Both the position numbers and the translations under genes were made by a program. From assembly GCA_038049695.1 (NCBI GenBank), contig CP142453.1:125153001-125217000 (forward strand): a stretch of DNA of 64,000 bases. Reading direction: 5' to 3'. The DNA comes from Cinnamomum chago (lineage: Eukaryota > Streptophyta > Magnoliopsida > Laurales > Lauraceae). Shown in pieces: positions 36,048 to 47,133 of this stretch (positions within the stretch are counted from its first letter, which is position 1; each line of letters starts with the position of its first letter). Below the pieces are notes generated by a model. That model made no database searches. It saw only the letters and a list, made by a program, of their open reading frames with translations, and was not told where the DNA came from.

Positions 36048-39000
36048 CTACTGCCTAGGGACTCCATACCTAACCCCACTGCCACCATATGGTGAAGGGA
36101 TGGCATTTGAACCAGGACAATCTTTGGCCCAGTGCCCACTTTGGTTGCATTTGAAGCATTTACTAGAGAAGTTACCAGTGTCCACAGGAGGAGGGAGCCT
36201 ACTGGCATAACCTCCTCCCATTGCCTGTCCTTTCCCATTTATGATCTTTGGGCAGTTCCGAGGGTCGTGGCCCATGCCACCGCAACTGCTGCATAACAAG
36301 TGCACTCCTTGATCCCTTGGACTCTGCCCTGTAACACCCCCATATGTGTTTCCATACTGTCTCACATGATTCACTGATGCCATGGCATATCTTTCGGAGG
36401 TGCTAGTGCCAACACCATTATTAGCAGGATAAGAACCTTGCCTGTTTCCCATGTTTCCAAAGCCAGCAGCAGCTGGTCCAGAGTCTGAGACCATGTGTGC
36501 AGACCTCCCTGGCATGAGGCCAGCATCTTGAACTTGAAGTTTGTCTATCAAACCCAAAAGAAATTTGCTCTCTGATGAGAAATTTACCTTCTCTGCTTTG
36601 ACAACAGTTGTCTTCACACGTTGCTCATCACTAAAGGTCTCCTCTTTCACTTTTAACTTGAAAATATACTGAGTAAAGAGAACACACCTTATAACTTCGC
36701 CAAACTTTGTATCATCTTGTTCTTCATATTTCATTAAGTACAAATCCTTAGCAGAAATACCCATGATTTCCTCACCACATTCCTGGAATGCAGTTACCCA
36801 TATTAATCCAGTATGATCCTGTATTTGCATCTGAAGAAGGTACCTATAGTCACACTCGGGGAACGTCCGATCACACCTTTCACAATGCCATGTTCCATCG
36901 CCATTATTATTAACCTTCTTGTTGCATTGCCTGTCCCCAACAATCAGAGGACAGGCTGTATAGCAAAAATTGTCAACCTTTATGAATGAAACTGTTGCCT
37001 TCACGATTATCCAGTCCGGCTTCTCAGACTTTCCAAGGCCTTCATCCTTGATTTGTGAAACAGTTTTACGGATTTCGTTCCTTCCCAAAGTTGATGTGTC
37101 TCTAGAAATGGAAATAGTAGCAGTGTTCTTCCCATCTCTATTGAACCACTCCTTTAATCTGTGTGCTTCTGGAAAATCTGGATCTATGAATAACTGGCTT
37201 CCGGAAATTGTCCCCAATGTCTTCCCACTGAAATCATTGACTCTGCCAGCTTTCACAGCCAAAACAGGAAGCAACCCAGAATCACACATTCCTTGCAACT
37301 GTTGGCCCTCCGCATTGCAAAAGGCTCCCCACAGAGTTAATTCGACGCTTCGACCAGACATATCCTTCAAATGAAGAGTTCTTTTAAGAGTTTCAGTACC
37401 ATTTTTCCTCATTACTGTACTAGAGGGATTAATTGATGAAACTATACCAATCACATCTACCATGGAATTACTCTCCATGCCCTCAATGTCACCTATGGCC
37501 CGGAAATTGAACTGCTGCTTTGGTATAGAGTTGTCCTCCTCCAAACAAGGCTGGATGACCGAAGTAGTCTCCAGAAAAATCTCATATTCATTGTTGAGGT
37601 GGTTGAAATTCTTCTGAGCTGGTTTTAAGCTTCCCTTGGATATCAAGTACACTTTCCTAATCTCAATGTTGTCATAAAACTGGTCAGCTACTGCATTAAA
37701 GCTGGTTACACGTATTTCTCCCCCATCAGAGTCAAGGAGATCAAATGAGAAAACCTTCCCTTCACCTCTAGGATTGTTATAGCGCCTAAGTTCCCCCTTC
37801 GCTGTCACCCGTGCCTTGATTGTCCACCTGTTCTGGTAAGGATTCAGAGCGGCAATGGGAATTATCCGGGCAGGTGCCTCATTCTTAGCTATTGGTCCTC
37901 TGTTCAAGTACATTGGGGGTGGCTGCTGATAATTTGACTGAACAGGGCGACCATAAGTATTTGACAGAGGACGTGGTCCCCCAGCAATTCCAGGAATTGA
38001 AGAAGTTTGGTTGTGATTACTTACATATTGAGGTGGATTATTGTAACTCCCAGATGCCCCAGGAAGCCGAACATCTGGTTCTGCTTTGGGGTGCAGGGTA
38101 GCTCCACTAGTCATACTTCTCCCTGCGACAGGGCCTCCAGCATATGAAGTACCATAAGAATGAGGATTGGCACCAGACTCGGCTCTTTGGTTTAGAGGAG
38201 ATGCACCAGTTACATTTTGCCCTGTAACATGGCCACTGGCAAGTGAACCACCATAAGTCTCTGCATTTCCAGAAGCAGCCCCTGGTTGACCCATAGAAGA
38301 AGATTGCGCTGGCAGGGAAGCTCTTCCCTGCGGGGCAGTAAGTCCACTAGTAGCACCATCTACATATTGCTTAGGTTCCCCAATTGAATCGCACTTTTCA
38401 ACAATGACTTCCAAGTTGATGATGATAATGATCCTGCTTGACGTGAACAAGGTTATCGTCATAAAAGTGAAATCCAGGGGAGAGAGAGAGAGAGGGATGC
38501 CTCAACTATTGAATAAAAGAGATACAAGTCATGACACTCCTTTTAAGAAGATACAAGTCTCCTCAGAACAAAATCTACACCATAAAGTTACTAGGAGGAA
38601 ATATGCTCTCAAATTTATCTTTAATAATATCATGAAATGTTAAAACATAAACACTTCATGTTTTCATAAAGGCAGTTTTAGATAAATGATTGTTCTTATT
38701 TTTAATGGTAAAATGGCTGATGATTGCAGATTTGAATATCAAGAGTGCTCTTGGCAAACAAGTTGCAGAGGCATTTGCATGGAAATTATAACTTACGAGT
38801 ATGACAGAAAGCAATCAACCAAGTGAGAGATTTCAAATTGCTCATACAAACACACAAACATGTAAATTAACCACAATATGTTGATATTGCCAAAACCCTC
38901 TCAGCCTTTAATACTACCAACAGAGAAAAATAATACAGGCCTAGGAACACCTCTAATGCCTAAAAAAATAGAACAAACACCAAAAAAAAAACCTTATGAA

Positions 39001-39574
39001 GTCCACAGTCCATGCATATCAACCTACCTCATAACACTATATCTTCTATAATCAATTCCAACACATCTCTATTCATCTTTTTCATTTTGCTATCATGTCA
39101 GATCATTATAGAAAACCTTGTGTATACCAGTAATTGAACAAAGGTTACTAATCAAGAAGTGATAACAGAACTACAACAAACACCAGAAACAAGAGAAGCA
39201 AAACCATCTCAAACACAAGCTTACACGAAAAACAGAAACAACAGAGAAACCGAAAGATCGAGAAAAAAGAAAGAAGCATTGAGTAAGAATCTAAAAGGGC
39301 TTTACTTGCGATTCTGGATGAGATTGCAGATGAACTCAGTCAACTGAACAATCGATCCCTTCTGCAATTTCCCTGATTTGATGACGTGATTCATTTGCGT
39401 GGCGAGCATCGCCTGCTGCGTATGCGATCCGTCCGAAAGCAGCATCCGATACCGTTCCGCGGAGTTTTGTACCGTGTTTACTAGACGAATATCAGCAACT
39501 TGAAGAACGGGCTTCAGATCCGCCTCTCCATTGCTGACCAAAGCTATGGCATCTTTTGTCAGATTCACTGCCAT
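36048..39574 (-). CDS. RPA1: Replication protein A 70-kDa DNA-binding subunit, zinc-knuckle class, 2 exons
   Basis: Exons 39574-39306 and 38433-36048 join in frame (AA/GATC gives Lys) to 884 codons. The start MAVNLTKDAIALVS is the usual one. Domains in order: N-terminal RPA-N (about 1-105, with LTEFICNLIQNRK), a Gly/Ser/Pro-rich linker (about 110-280), OB folds DBD-A (NPYQNRWTIKARV, about 287-390) and DBD-B (about 410-510), and DBD-C (about 560-720) with the zinc ribbon CPLIVGDRQCNKKV...WHCERC, the spacing seen in plant RPA1. The C-terminus adds two CCHC knuckles, CSSCGGMGHDPRNC (about 802) and CFKCNQSGHWAKDC (about 851), as in Arabidopsis RPA1C and RPA1E. RPA binds single-stranded DNA in replication, repair and recombination; the C/E class is linked mainly to repair. 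No defects are seen. Confidence 0.95.
38434..39305. other. RPA1 intron 1
   Basis: An 872-base intron with donor CGCAA/GTAAAG and acceptor AAGCAG/GATC. It separates the RPA-N domain from the rest of the protein. No repeats or coding sequence seen inside. Confidence 0.85.
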
Positions 39575-39607
39575 TCCTCTTCGCAAGATCCGAATCCCTA
39601 AAACCAA

Positions 39608-39797
39608 AACCCTAGATCAATACCTTTGACGAATGGTAAAAACGTATTCTTACAAACCAGAATTCGTAAAGATTCTTGCAGAAGAAGAAAAATGAGAAAC
39701 TTGGATTTGAATGGAAGAAAAGGAGGGAGAGAGGGAGAGTTTAAACTCAAAACCCTAGATTTTTAGAGGGAAACCCGCCAAGATTTTAGCGGGAAAA
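39608..39797 (-). promoter_or_regulatory. RPA1 upstream region with E2F sites and telo-boxes
   Basis: On the minus strand TTTCCCGC (39796-39789) matches the E2F consensus TTTSSCGC, and TTGGCGGG (39781-39774) is a second E2F-like site 8 bases further downstream. AAACCCTAG telo-box words lie at 39750-39758 and 39608-39616. E2F sites with telo-boxes are typical of plant S-phase genes, which fits a replication factor. The sites are about 200 bases upstream of the ATG. The transcription start is not determined. Confidence 0.65.
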
Positions 39798-39829
39798 CCG
39801 CGCATTCACTTTCCTTGTAGCTGCACGAC

Positions 39830-40813
39830 ACGAAGGTGGGACCTACCTCGCATATGGGTCGAGACGAGTCAAAATGGGTCAGGTTGACAAGGATATTTAT
39901 AGGTTGAATCTCAACTTGTGAACTCGTTTTAAAATGAATCAACTATCAAGTAATTTCAACCCGTACTGCCGATACGATTTGAGATGACCCGCATAATCCC
40001 CATTTCAATCGGTTTAACCTGACCCGACTCAAGGGTTGAGTCTTGGTCCAAACCAATTGATTTCAGAGACATTAAGACTCTATTTGAGTTAAATTGAAGG
40101 CTAATAAAAGTCAAACACAGGCTAACCCAAGCCCTCTCGTGCATGAGTCCACATCATCTAAGGCTTTAACCTAGAGAAATTACTTTTCGTACAATTGGAA
40201 CCACGATGGATCCAAACCTGCTCGAGCAGACCGGATTCCTGTTTATGTCTTGATTGGTTGACAATGTAGTTTTTGAATCCTTTGATTTTATTCTTCGGTT
40301 CTTCATGATGGTCCATACTATAATTCATATCTAAAAATGTAAAAAATACAATTTGATTTGGACTTCAATTTTGTTTGAAACCCATGGATCACCAACTAAA
40401 AAACCTAACAGCCACTCCTCCTAAGCTTGATTTTTTGGACCTGATAAGTTAGGCCTTCTAACAATTCTCTTCCTCAGGTCATAGTCCATAAACATAATAA
40501 CACAATGGCTTAGGGCATGTTTATGCCGCAGCTTTTCTATATATAGAAATGCATGAAAAATCCCATGATATCATGGGATTTACTAGTTTATCCTTAAAGA
40601 ATCTTCTCTTGATGGCAGTTCTTTTTGTGTTCCCCAATGATTAAAAAAAATTTCTTGGTAAGATAATGACAAAGAAATTAATTAATTATGCACTAATCAA
40701 AACATATAAAGCCTCAACCTAAAGATGTTACATTTAAATTGGTGAAGAGCCAACTCTTATGCAATATTCTGATCAAAATGTCTCCCTGGGATGAACATTC
40801 ATGATCCACTTCC
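39830..40813. other. Intergenic upstream of RPA1
   Basis: Contains words such as GGGTCGAGACGAGTC, CTTGTGAACTCG and TTAACCTGACCCGACTC (39855-40045), which resemble hAT-like short repeats elsewhere in the window. No gene recognised. Confidence 0.45.
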
Positions 40814-43213
40814 TTTTCTGTCACGACCCAAGCCCGAGATCAGAGTCATTAGGGCTAAACCCCGGGTCGCGATAGCAATTATACTTACTCCTGTAAACCC
40901 CGAATTAATCGAAGTTAAGACAAAGTCCACAAGAAATTTTGCATACGTACCTGATAATGTACAATTGTGCGGAAATATACAGATATATATACATTGACAA
41001 CCATTTAAAAACTAATCAAGTCCTTTACTTGAAAAGTAAAGTTCAATATACAAGATTTCATTTCTAATTAAGTTAACCACTGCATATTCAACATACAATG
41101 CAGGGGACATCATTTACAATTCCCAAAATGAATATATAAAACCATTTCTAAAACGTTTCCAAAATATTCCAATGTATTCGTTCTCAGATCATGTGCATTC
41201 GATTAAACCTCCTGGAGGTATCGGATAGGCCTCTTTCGCTGGCGGTACGATCTCTGTGGGACCGGCACGGGCAACTGGGCCTGTAATATTATCAGTAATA
41301 CCATGAACACGACGGTTCAACAATATATATATATATATACAAATCTATGGCATGTACGACAATTCATTGATTTAACAGTTCTAAACCATCAATGTTGTAC
41401 AGTCACTTGTGCAATAGCAAACACAAGTAATAATGACAATTACATTGGCAACTACAATAGTATTAGTTTCAATTCAATTCGGTTCTTCCCAAAGGAAGCA
41501 TTTCATTCCGTTTATTTCAGTATTCACATTCAATTCATTCATTACATTAAGCATTTATTAATGGCTTATCAATGGGACTCGTCAGTCCAATGTATGACTT
41601 TTTAGTCTATGACCTTTCGGTCCAATAAGGTGGGATCTCTCAGTATCTGGATCAGAGATCACTGGTATCACCACGGAGCTCCGGAACGCCCCCCAAATCC
41701 ATCTACTGCAGTAGAATTGTTCGTTACACTGTTATTTTTATAACTGTTCATTCATTAATTCATCCAGTTCAACTCCATAATGAATTTAGGAAACCACTAT
41801 GTAATGTCAGACTCATTAACGATTCTAGTTAATCCTATTCCAATTCTAACAACAATTATCTAAACCAAGCAATTGAGTGAAACGTTCGTTATCAATGCAC
41901 GTATTACTGTAGATGACATTACTTAGTTAAATTTATGCATTAGGATAACCTTAGCTGACACTTATGAAGGTTTAGATATCATTAACATTAACCTCAATGA
42001 TTAGGCTTTCAATTTAGGAAACTCATGTCCAAGAAGACATTTTTCAGTTGTTTCGGTCGACTTGGCTCTTGCCCGGTCGACCCCATACACAACAATTCCT
42101 ATCGACCTGAGAAAAGCAAGTCAACCCCTTCCCTGTGTACTTGGTCGGGTCGACCGACAATTGTAAGCAATAAAGAGGGAACAGTGTTTTGGTCAGGTTC
42201 CAGAGAACCTGACCCTGTGTGGTCGGTCGACCGCACCATGTGGTCGGTCGACCGCACCATGTGGTCGGTCAACCGCGCAAACTACAGAAACAGAACCTGA
42301 GTTCTGTAACTGCAGTGAAATGGATTCAAATCCATTTCTTTCCTTCCTCAACCCGATATACAATCAATTCATGGAAATAACAAGTCTATTCTAAATCTAA
42401 TAATCTACCTAATCAAACCATAAATACCACAATCTATTTCATTAGGTTAACAATCTAATTATCATGGTTTCAAACTTCTAAAGCATTTCTTAACATCTAA
42501 ATCCTCATTTTGCCATACAAATCAAGGAAGACAACATATCAAGCAAAAATACATATATACTTGCCTCTAATTTGAAGGTTAATTAAAAAACCTCTTGTAT
42601 AGCTTGAGTTAAGAAGGAAACTTCTCAACTTGATGATTTCCTTCCAAGAAAACTTCAAGAAGAAGATGAAAAAGGTGAAGGAGATGAAATCTCTTCACTT
42701 GGATCTCTCCTAGCTTATAACTTGATGCTTGATGAAGATGAAATGGATGAAAGAAGATGAAAAATGATGAAGAGATGTGCCTAGGGTTGCAAATGAGGTG
42801 AATGAGTTCATTGAAGCTCATTTTAGGTTATATAAGCTCTCAATTTGCAATTAAGTCCATTAATTGAAGGGTCATTTGATCCGTTTCTCGCCGAATAACT
42901 TCGAGTCTTTCATGAAAGTTATCGTACTTGTCAAGATACGCGCGCTGGTATCAAAAGTTTCTGTATTCTATATAATACGTGAAAATTCGTATTTACCAAA
43001 AAGCCCTTAATCTCCTTGTTTGAGTCTAAACTCTACTCAATTCACTTAATAACCTTGATTATCATTTCATTAAGCCTAACTTATTCATTTTAGGCTAATT
43101 CAATTCCATTTGGCTATAAATCACCATTAGTCCAATTAAACATGATTAGTTAACCTTAATCTCAATTAATCAGAGTTAATCTTGATTAACTCGGGACGGG
43201 GCCTCACATTTTC
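40814..43213 (-). mobile_element. Complete solo LTR (fossil) with 5-bp target duplication
   Basis: The LTR is 40819-43208 (2390 bp), from TGTCACGACCC to GGGGCCTCACA, flanked by TTTTC at 40814-40818 and 43209-43213. No internal region is present. Its last 400 bases resemble the LTR tail at 1-505. A minus-strand TATA-like GAGCTTATATAACC lies at about 42826-42839. It holds a cluster of GGTCGACC words (42055-42275) and a palindrome with arms GGTCAGGTTC and GAACCTGACC (42191-42214), also found in reverse orientation in the LTR at 52896-56359. It is therefore the same superfamily in opposite orientation. Probably Ty3/gypsy; no polyprotein remains to prove it. Confidence 0.85.
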
Positions 43214-44445
43214 CTTCAACAATAAAAGGGGAAAATTCTAAATACAAAGCATTTAACTTGTAGGAACAGAGCTAGAAACCCTACTTTGTCATCCTTTTTT
43301 TTTTATCACAACCAATTGAATCATATAGAACTTTGTCATCCTTCCCCATATGAGTGGGTTGTCTTTCTATGTGTGCAGGCTCTCTCTCTTGTGTCCCGGC
43401 CCCCTTAGCTTGGGTAAAAAAAAATATCACATTGAACTATATATTGCATCCTATCTCTTGGAGGGCCCACTTGAAACAATGGAAATCACTTGAGGCAGGT
43501 GAATGGATAGGTTATGATGTGGATTAGATGTCCCCATCATCATTCCAATCGTCTCACTAGGTGGGAGAACTCTTAAGCCAGCTGAATCTCCTCATTTTGG
43601 AGAGGGACCGAGCATATTCAGGCAAAGCTCAGTGTATATTCAAGGGCAGTTTTTTTCCCCCTTTTTTAGGCATCTTTTTTAAGAAGAATAGTTTGGATTG
43701 ATTTTTGAGAATTTTAGGTGAATTAATTATAGTTTATACTTTTGTAAACATTCAATATTTTTCTAAATGACCATTATCATCAAATTCCTGTTCATCTTTA
43801 TCTAAATATTTTTGAAATGAAGAATTGACTCAGGGTTCTACCACGTTGACTTCATTGAGTCAATTTCTTTAATCATTTTTCCTGACTCGGGCTGAGTCAC
43901 AAGTTTTGGGCACCTAGTTTTCCAATGGACAGCATAGCCCCACAGTCCTAATCCATTTAAGGGCTCAATTAATCTTAAGAAATCTCACTAAATCAAATTG
44001 CAGAACCTTGATACGGATTCAGAGATGGTGATGTATTTTCCAGTACTGGTCATAAATTTTGATACAGTTTTTCCAGTGGCAATGATCCTGAAATATTCGA
44101 AGGACTGAGTTTTATTTTATTTTATTGTATTGTATTTGTTCCGTTGCACACTTAAATATGCAATGAACCCTTAAAAATAAATCCATCCCTCACACAAGAA
44201 ACACAAGACACGCCAGTTAAAAGGCCGAAACTGACGTCCCATGGAGATTTGAAAAAATAAGCAAATAATCCAGGAGAGAGAGAGAGGGGGGGGCAAAGGG
44301 CAAACCACTCTCAGCCCAGTCTGAGAAAGAATTCGACCTGTAATATCTATTCAATATTGAACCCAACCAAACACATCCCAAGACCCATTCTCTCTGTTTG
44401 AAAGGGCTCTCCAACTCCTCCTATAGTTTGCAACCCACAAAAGAC
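43214..44445. other. Intergenic, upstream region of the first acyltransferase copy
   Basis: No gene recognised. The last 300 bases resemble the region upstream of the second copy (46840-47133): shared blocks include GGCAAACCACTC, ATTCAACCCAACCA-like sequence and AAGGCTCTCCAACTCCTCCT just before the start codon. The tandem duplication therefore included the proximal promoter and 5' UTR. Confidence 0.6.
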
Positions 44446-45762
44446 ATGAAGGTAAACATGGAAAGCTCTATCCTCCTGAAGCCTTCTTATGAAGGCGAAC
44501 CCCCCTCAACTGCTGGCTCCATTCCTCTAAGTGTATTCGATAAGGTCACCTACGACACCCCAATTGCCATAATTTGGGCCTTCAAGCCACCAACACCCCC
44601 AAACACCAACATGCAAAAGGGGCTGCAAAAGGTGCTCGCCATCTACAGAGAATGGGCAGGGAGGCTGGGGATGGATGACAATGACCGCCCCTCCATTCTC
44701 CTCAACGACGAAGGCATGCGCTTTGTCGAGGCCTCTGTGGATTGGACTCTTGACCACACCATGCTCCTCAAACCCTCCAAAGCTCTGCTCAACTTCCACC
44801 CAACCGTCAAGGTTGTGGAAGAGCTCCTCCAGGTCCAAATCACCCGGTTCGCCTGCGGCTCCATGGTGGTTGGCTTCACCTTCCATCATCTTGTCGCGGA
44901 CGGCCAGTCCACCATCAACTTCCTCATTGCTTGGGCCCGAGCCTGCAGAGGCCTCCACAAGAACCCACTCCCTCTCCACGACCGCACCCTCTTCACCCCT
45001 CGCAACCCACCTCGTGTCTAGTTCGAACACCAAAGAATAGAGTTCGTGAACAAGAAAATGATCAAGGAGCACCCGTATCCATATCCCAACTCAGACGACT
45101 CATCAAACAGGCTGATCATGCACAAGGTCCATTTCACGCGAGAGTTCCTAACCAAGCTCAAGGCCAAGGCATCTGCAGGTCGAAATAGGCCATACAGCAC
45201 GCTCGAGTGCCTGGTGGCCCATCTGTGGAGAGCCATCACGCAGGCTCGCGGCCTAAACGAGTCCGAGATGACCCATGTGAGGATTTCTGTGGATGGGCGT
45301 GCGAGGTTGAATCCTCCCGTGCCAAAAGAGTACTTTGGAAATCTGGTGTTGTGGGCATTCCCTCGAGCCAAGGTGAAGGACCTTTTGCAGGAACCTCTGC
45401 ACTTCGGAGCCCAGCTCATACACGATGCAGTCTCCAATGTCAATGATGACTACTTCAATTCGTTTATCGACTTTGCGAGCAATGAAGAGGAGGTGAAGGA
45501 TCTGGTGCCTACAGCTGCAGACAAGTTGGTGTTGTGTTCGAACGTGGACGTTGATAGCTGGTTGAAGTTTCCTATCTATGATTTGGATTTTGGAGGTGGG
45601 ACGCCCTACATCTTTATGCCATCTTACATTCCAGTGAATGGGTTGTTTTATCTCCTCCCTTCCATTGTTGAAGATAGGAGTATAGATGTCTTCATATCCT
45701 TGTTTCAAGAGAACCTGGTCACCTTCAACAAGATATGCTGCTCTCTATCTCCGAAACTGTAG
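44446..45762 (+). pseudogene. BAHD acyltransferase, agmatine-coumaroyltransferase-like, with one in-frame stop
   Basis: The frame begins MKVNMESSILLKPSYEG and runs to SLSPKL, 438 codons, interrupted once by TAG at 45019-45021 (codon 192), where the intact neighbour at 47134 has AAG (Lys, context QVKFEHK). Everything else is in frame and well conserved: HHLVADG (HXXXD catalytic His 148, Asp 152) before the stop and DFGGG (381-385) after it. The DFGGG form and overall sequence resemble agmatine coumaroyltransferases of the BAHD family, which make hydroxycinnamic acid amides from a CoA thioester and an amine in the cytosol. The stop would remove the second half including DFGGG, so the gene is probably a young pseudogene. 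A base-calling error is the main alternative. The ATG at 44446 is chosen to match the neighbour; an in-frame ATG at 44398 lies in the conserved 5' UTR. Confidence 0.85.
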
Positions 45763-47133
45763 CTACGCTGGTTAAGGGACCTGTGTGTTTCTAAGTTATT
45801 TGGTGTTGGTTATTCATTTCCCTTTTTTTACTTTTATTTCTTTTATAAAAAGATTATTTGATTGTTATTTTTGAGAATTGACCTATATTCTTCATTTTTA
45901 ACTACTTATGCCGTACATGTCTTATTTGTTCATTTACTATGTATTTTAATGTAAAGAAGTAGACCCTCAGCTAGCTGTGGTACATGCAATCCAAAAAAAC
46001 ACAAAGAAACTGACTTGAGAAATTAATAGCTGAGGTGCCTGGTAGTTGGTAGTGAAGAACGATATCGATAGAGCATAATCTTCTGATTGGTTCACGTTCA
46101 AGGCTAGGGTTATCCTTGCTTCATTTCAAGCTGTATTATCAAATTATATGTACTGAGTTGTAAGCCTTTCTATATGATGCAGCCATTTCTTTCTCCTGAA
46201 TCTAAGACTTCATTGATGTACTGGTAGTATATATTACATAATAGTATTGTCTGTAACTCTATATTAATAGACGATGGGTTGGGCTGGTTCAGCCCTAGAT
46301 TAGTTCTCAAGGTTGTGGGCTTTTCAAAATTGGGCCTTAACCTAACATAGGGCTATAGGATAAAGTAAAAACCCTCACTGGCTTTGGCAGGCCAGGCCCA
46401 TTCGGGCCCTCGTCAAAGGGTTGGATTGACATCCGTATCCAGCGTAATAAGGCAACGGAATTTGGATATAATTTAGAGTGACCCAAAATAACAATCTAAG
46501 CAATTTAGGGCCAGTGGTATTGCTCAAGGTAAAGATTTCTAACAAACTATATTGGAAGCAGCCATGCTATCCACAGCAACGGCCCTATGATTCCTAAGAC
46601 AATTGTTGATAATTTATTTGGATCCTTCTCACTTGTCCTTCTTGGGCTGAGAGCCATGGGAGAGCCCACACACGAGGGTAAAACTCCCAGACAACAGGAA
46701 TATGCTTCCCACCAACAGATCGACCGTCTGACATATCTAAAATAATATAGCAAACTTTTGACTCATCTCTCCCTCTAGTCAACTAGGCTTTTTTATCATG
46801 TTGAAAAGTGCCGGCCCTAATCCGTTGTTCCCAAAGGCACAAGACTCCATGCTACGAGATGGCACTAGACATTCCAAGGATAGGGATAGCCCAATTGAAA
46901 GGCCAAAATGGCCGTCTCATCCGGATCCAAAAAAAAATGAAGCAAATGATCCGGAAACAAAGAGGCAAACCACTCGCCAGCCGAGTCTGATTGGAGATCC
47001 CTTCCCTGTTCCCTATAACATACTACACATTCAACCCAACCATAGCCATCTCTCTCTCTCTCAGCCTCACACTTATCTATGAAGGCTCTCCAGCTCCTCC
47101 TGTAATCCATTACCGACCAAATTAAAGCTAGCA
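45763..47133. other. Spacer between the tandem acyltransferases
   Basis: Holds the 3' UTR of the first copy, an hAT-like short element (about 46269-46437) and, from about 46840, the duplicated promoter and 5' UTR of the second copy. No further gene recognised. Confidence 0.6.
46269..46437. mobile_element. hAT-like short non-autonomous element
   Basis: Starts with GACGATGGGTTGGGCTGG and ends TTGGATTGACATCCGTA, with GGCCCATTCGGGCCC near the right side. This is the pattern of plant hAT-type MITEs (GGGC-rich near both ends, terminal TTGACATC). Target duplications were not established. Confidence 0.45.

Noticed and set aside
44398-44445. An upstream in-frame ATG for the first acyltransferase
   Set aside because: The corresponding region of the second copy is 5' UTR; the shared MKV start at 44446 and 47134 fits the family length.
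44527-45708. Antisense open frames of 141-181 codons opposite the acyltransferases
   Set aside because: They are shadows of the strongly biased codon use of the real genes and recur opposite both copies.
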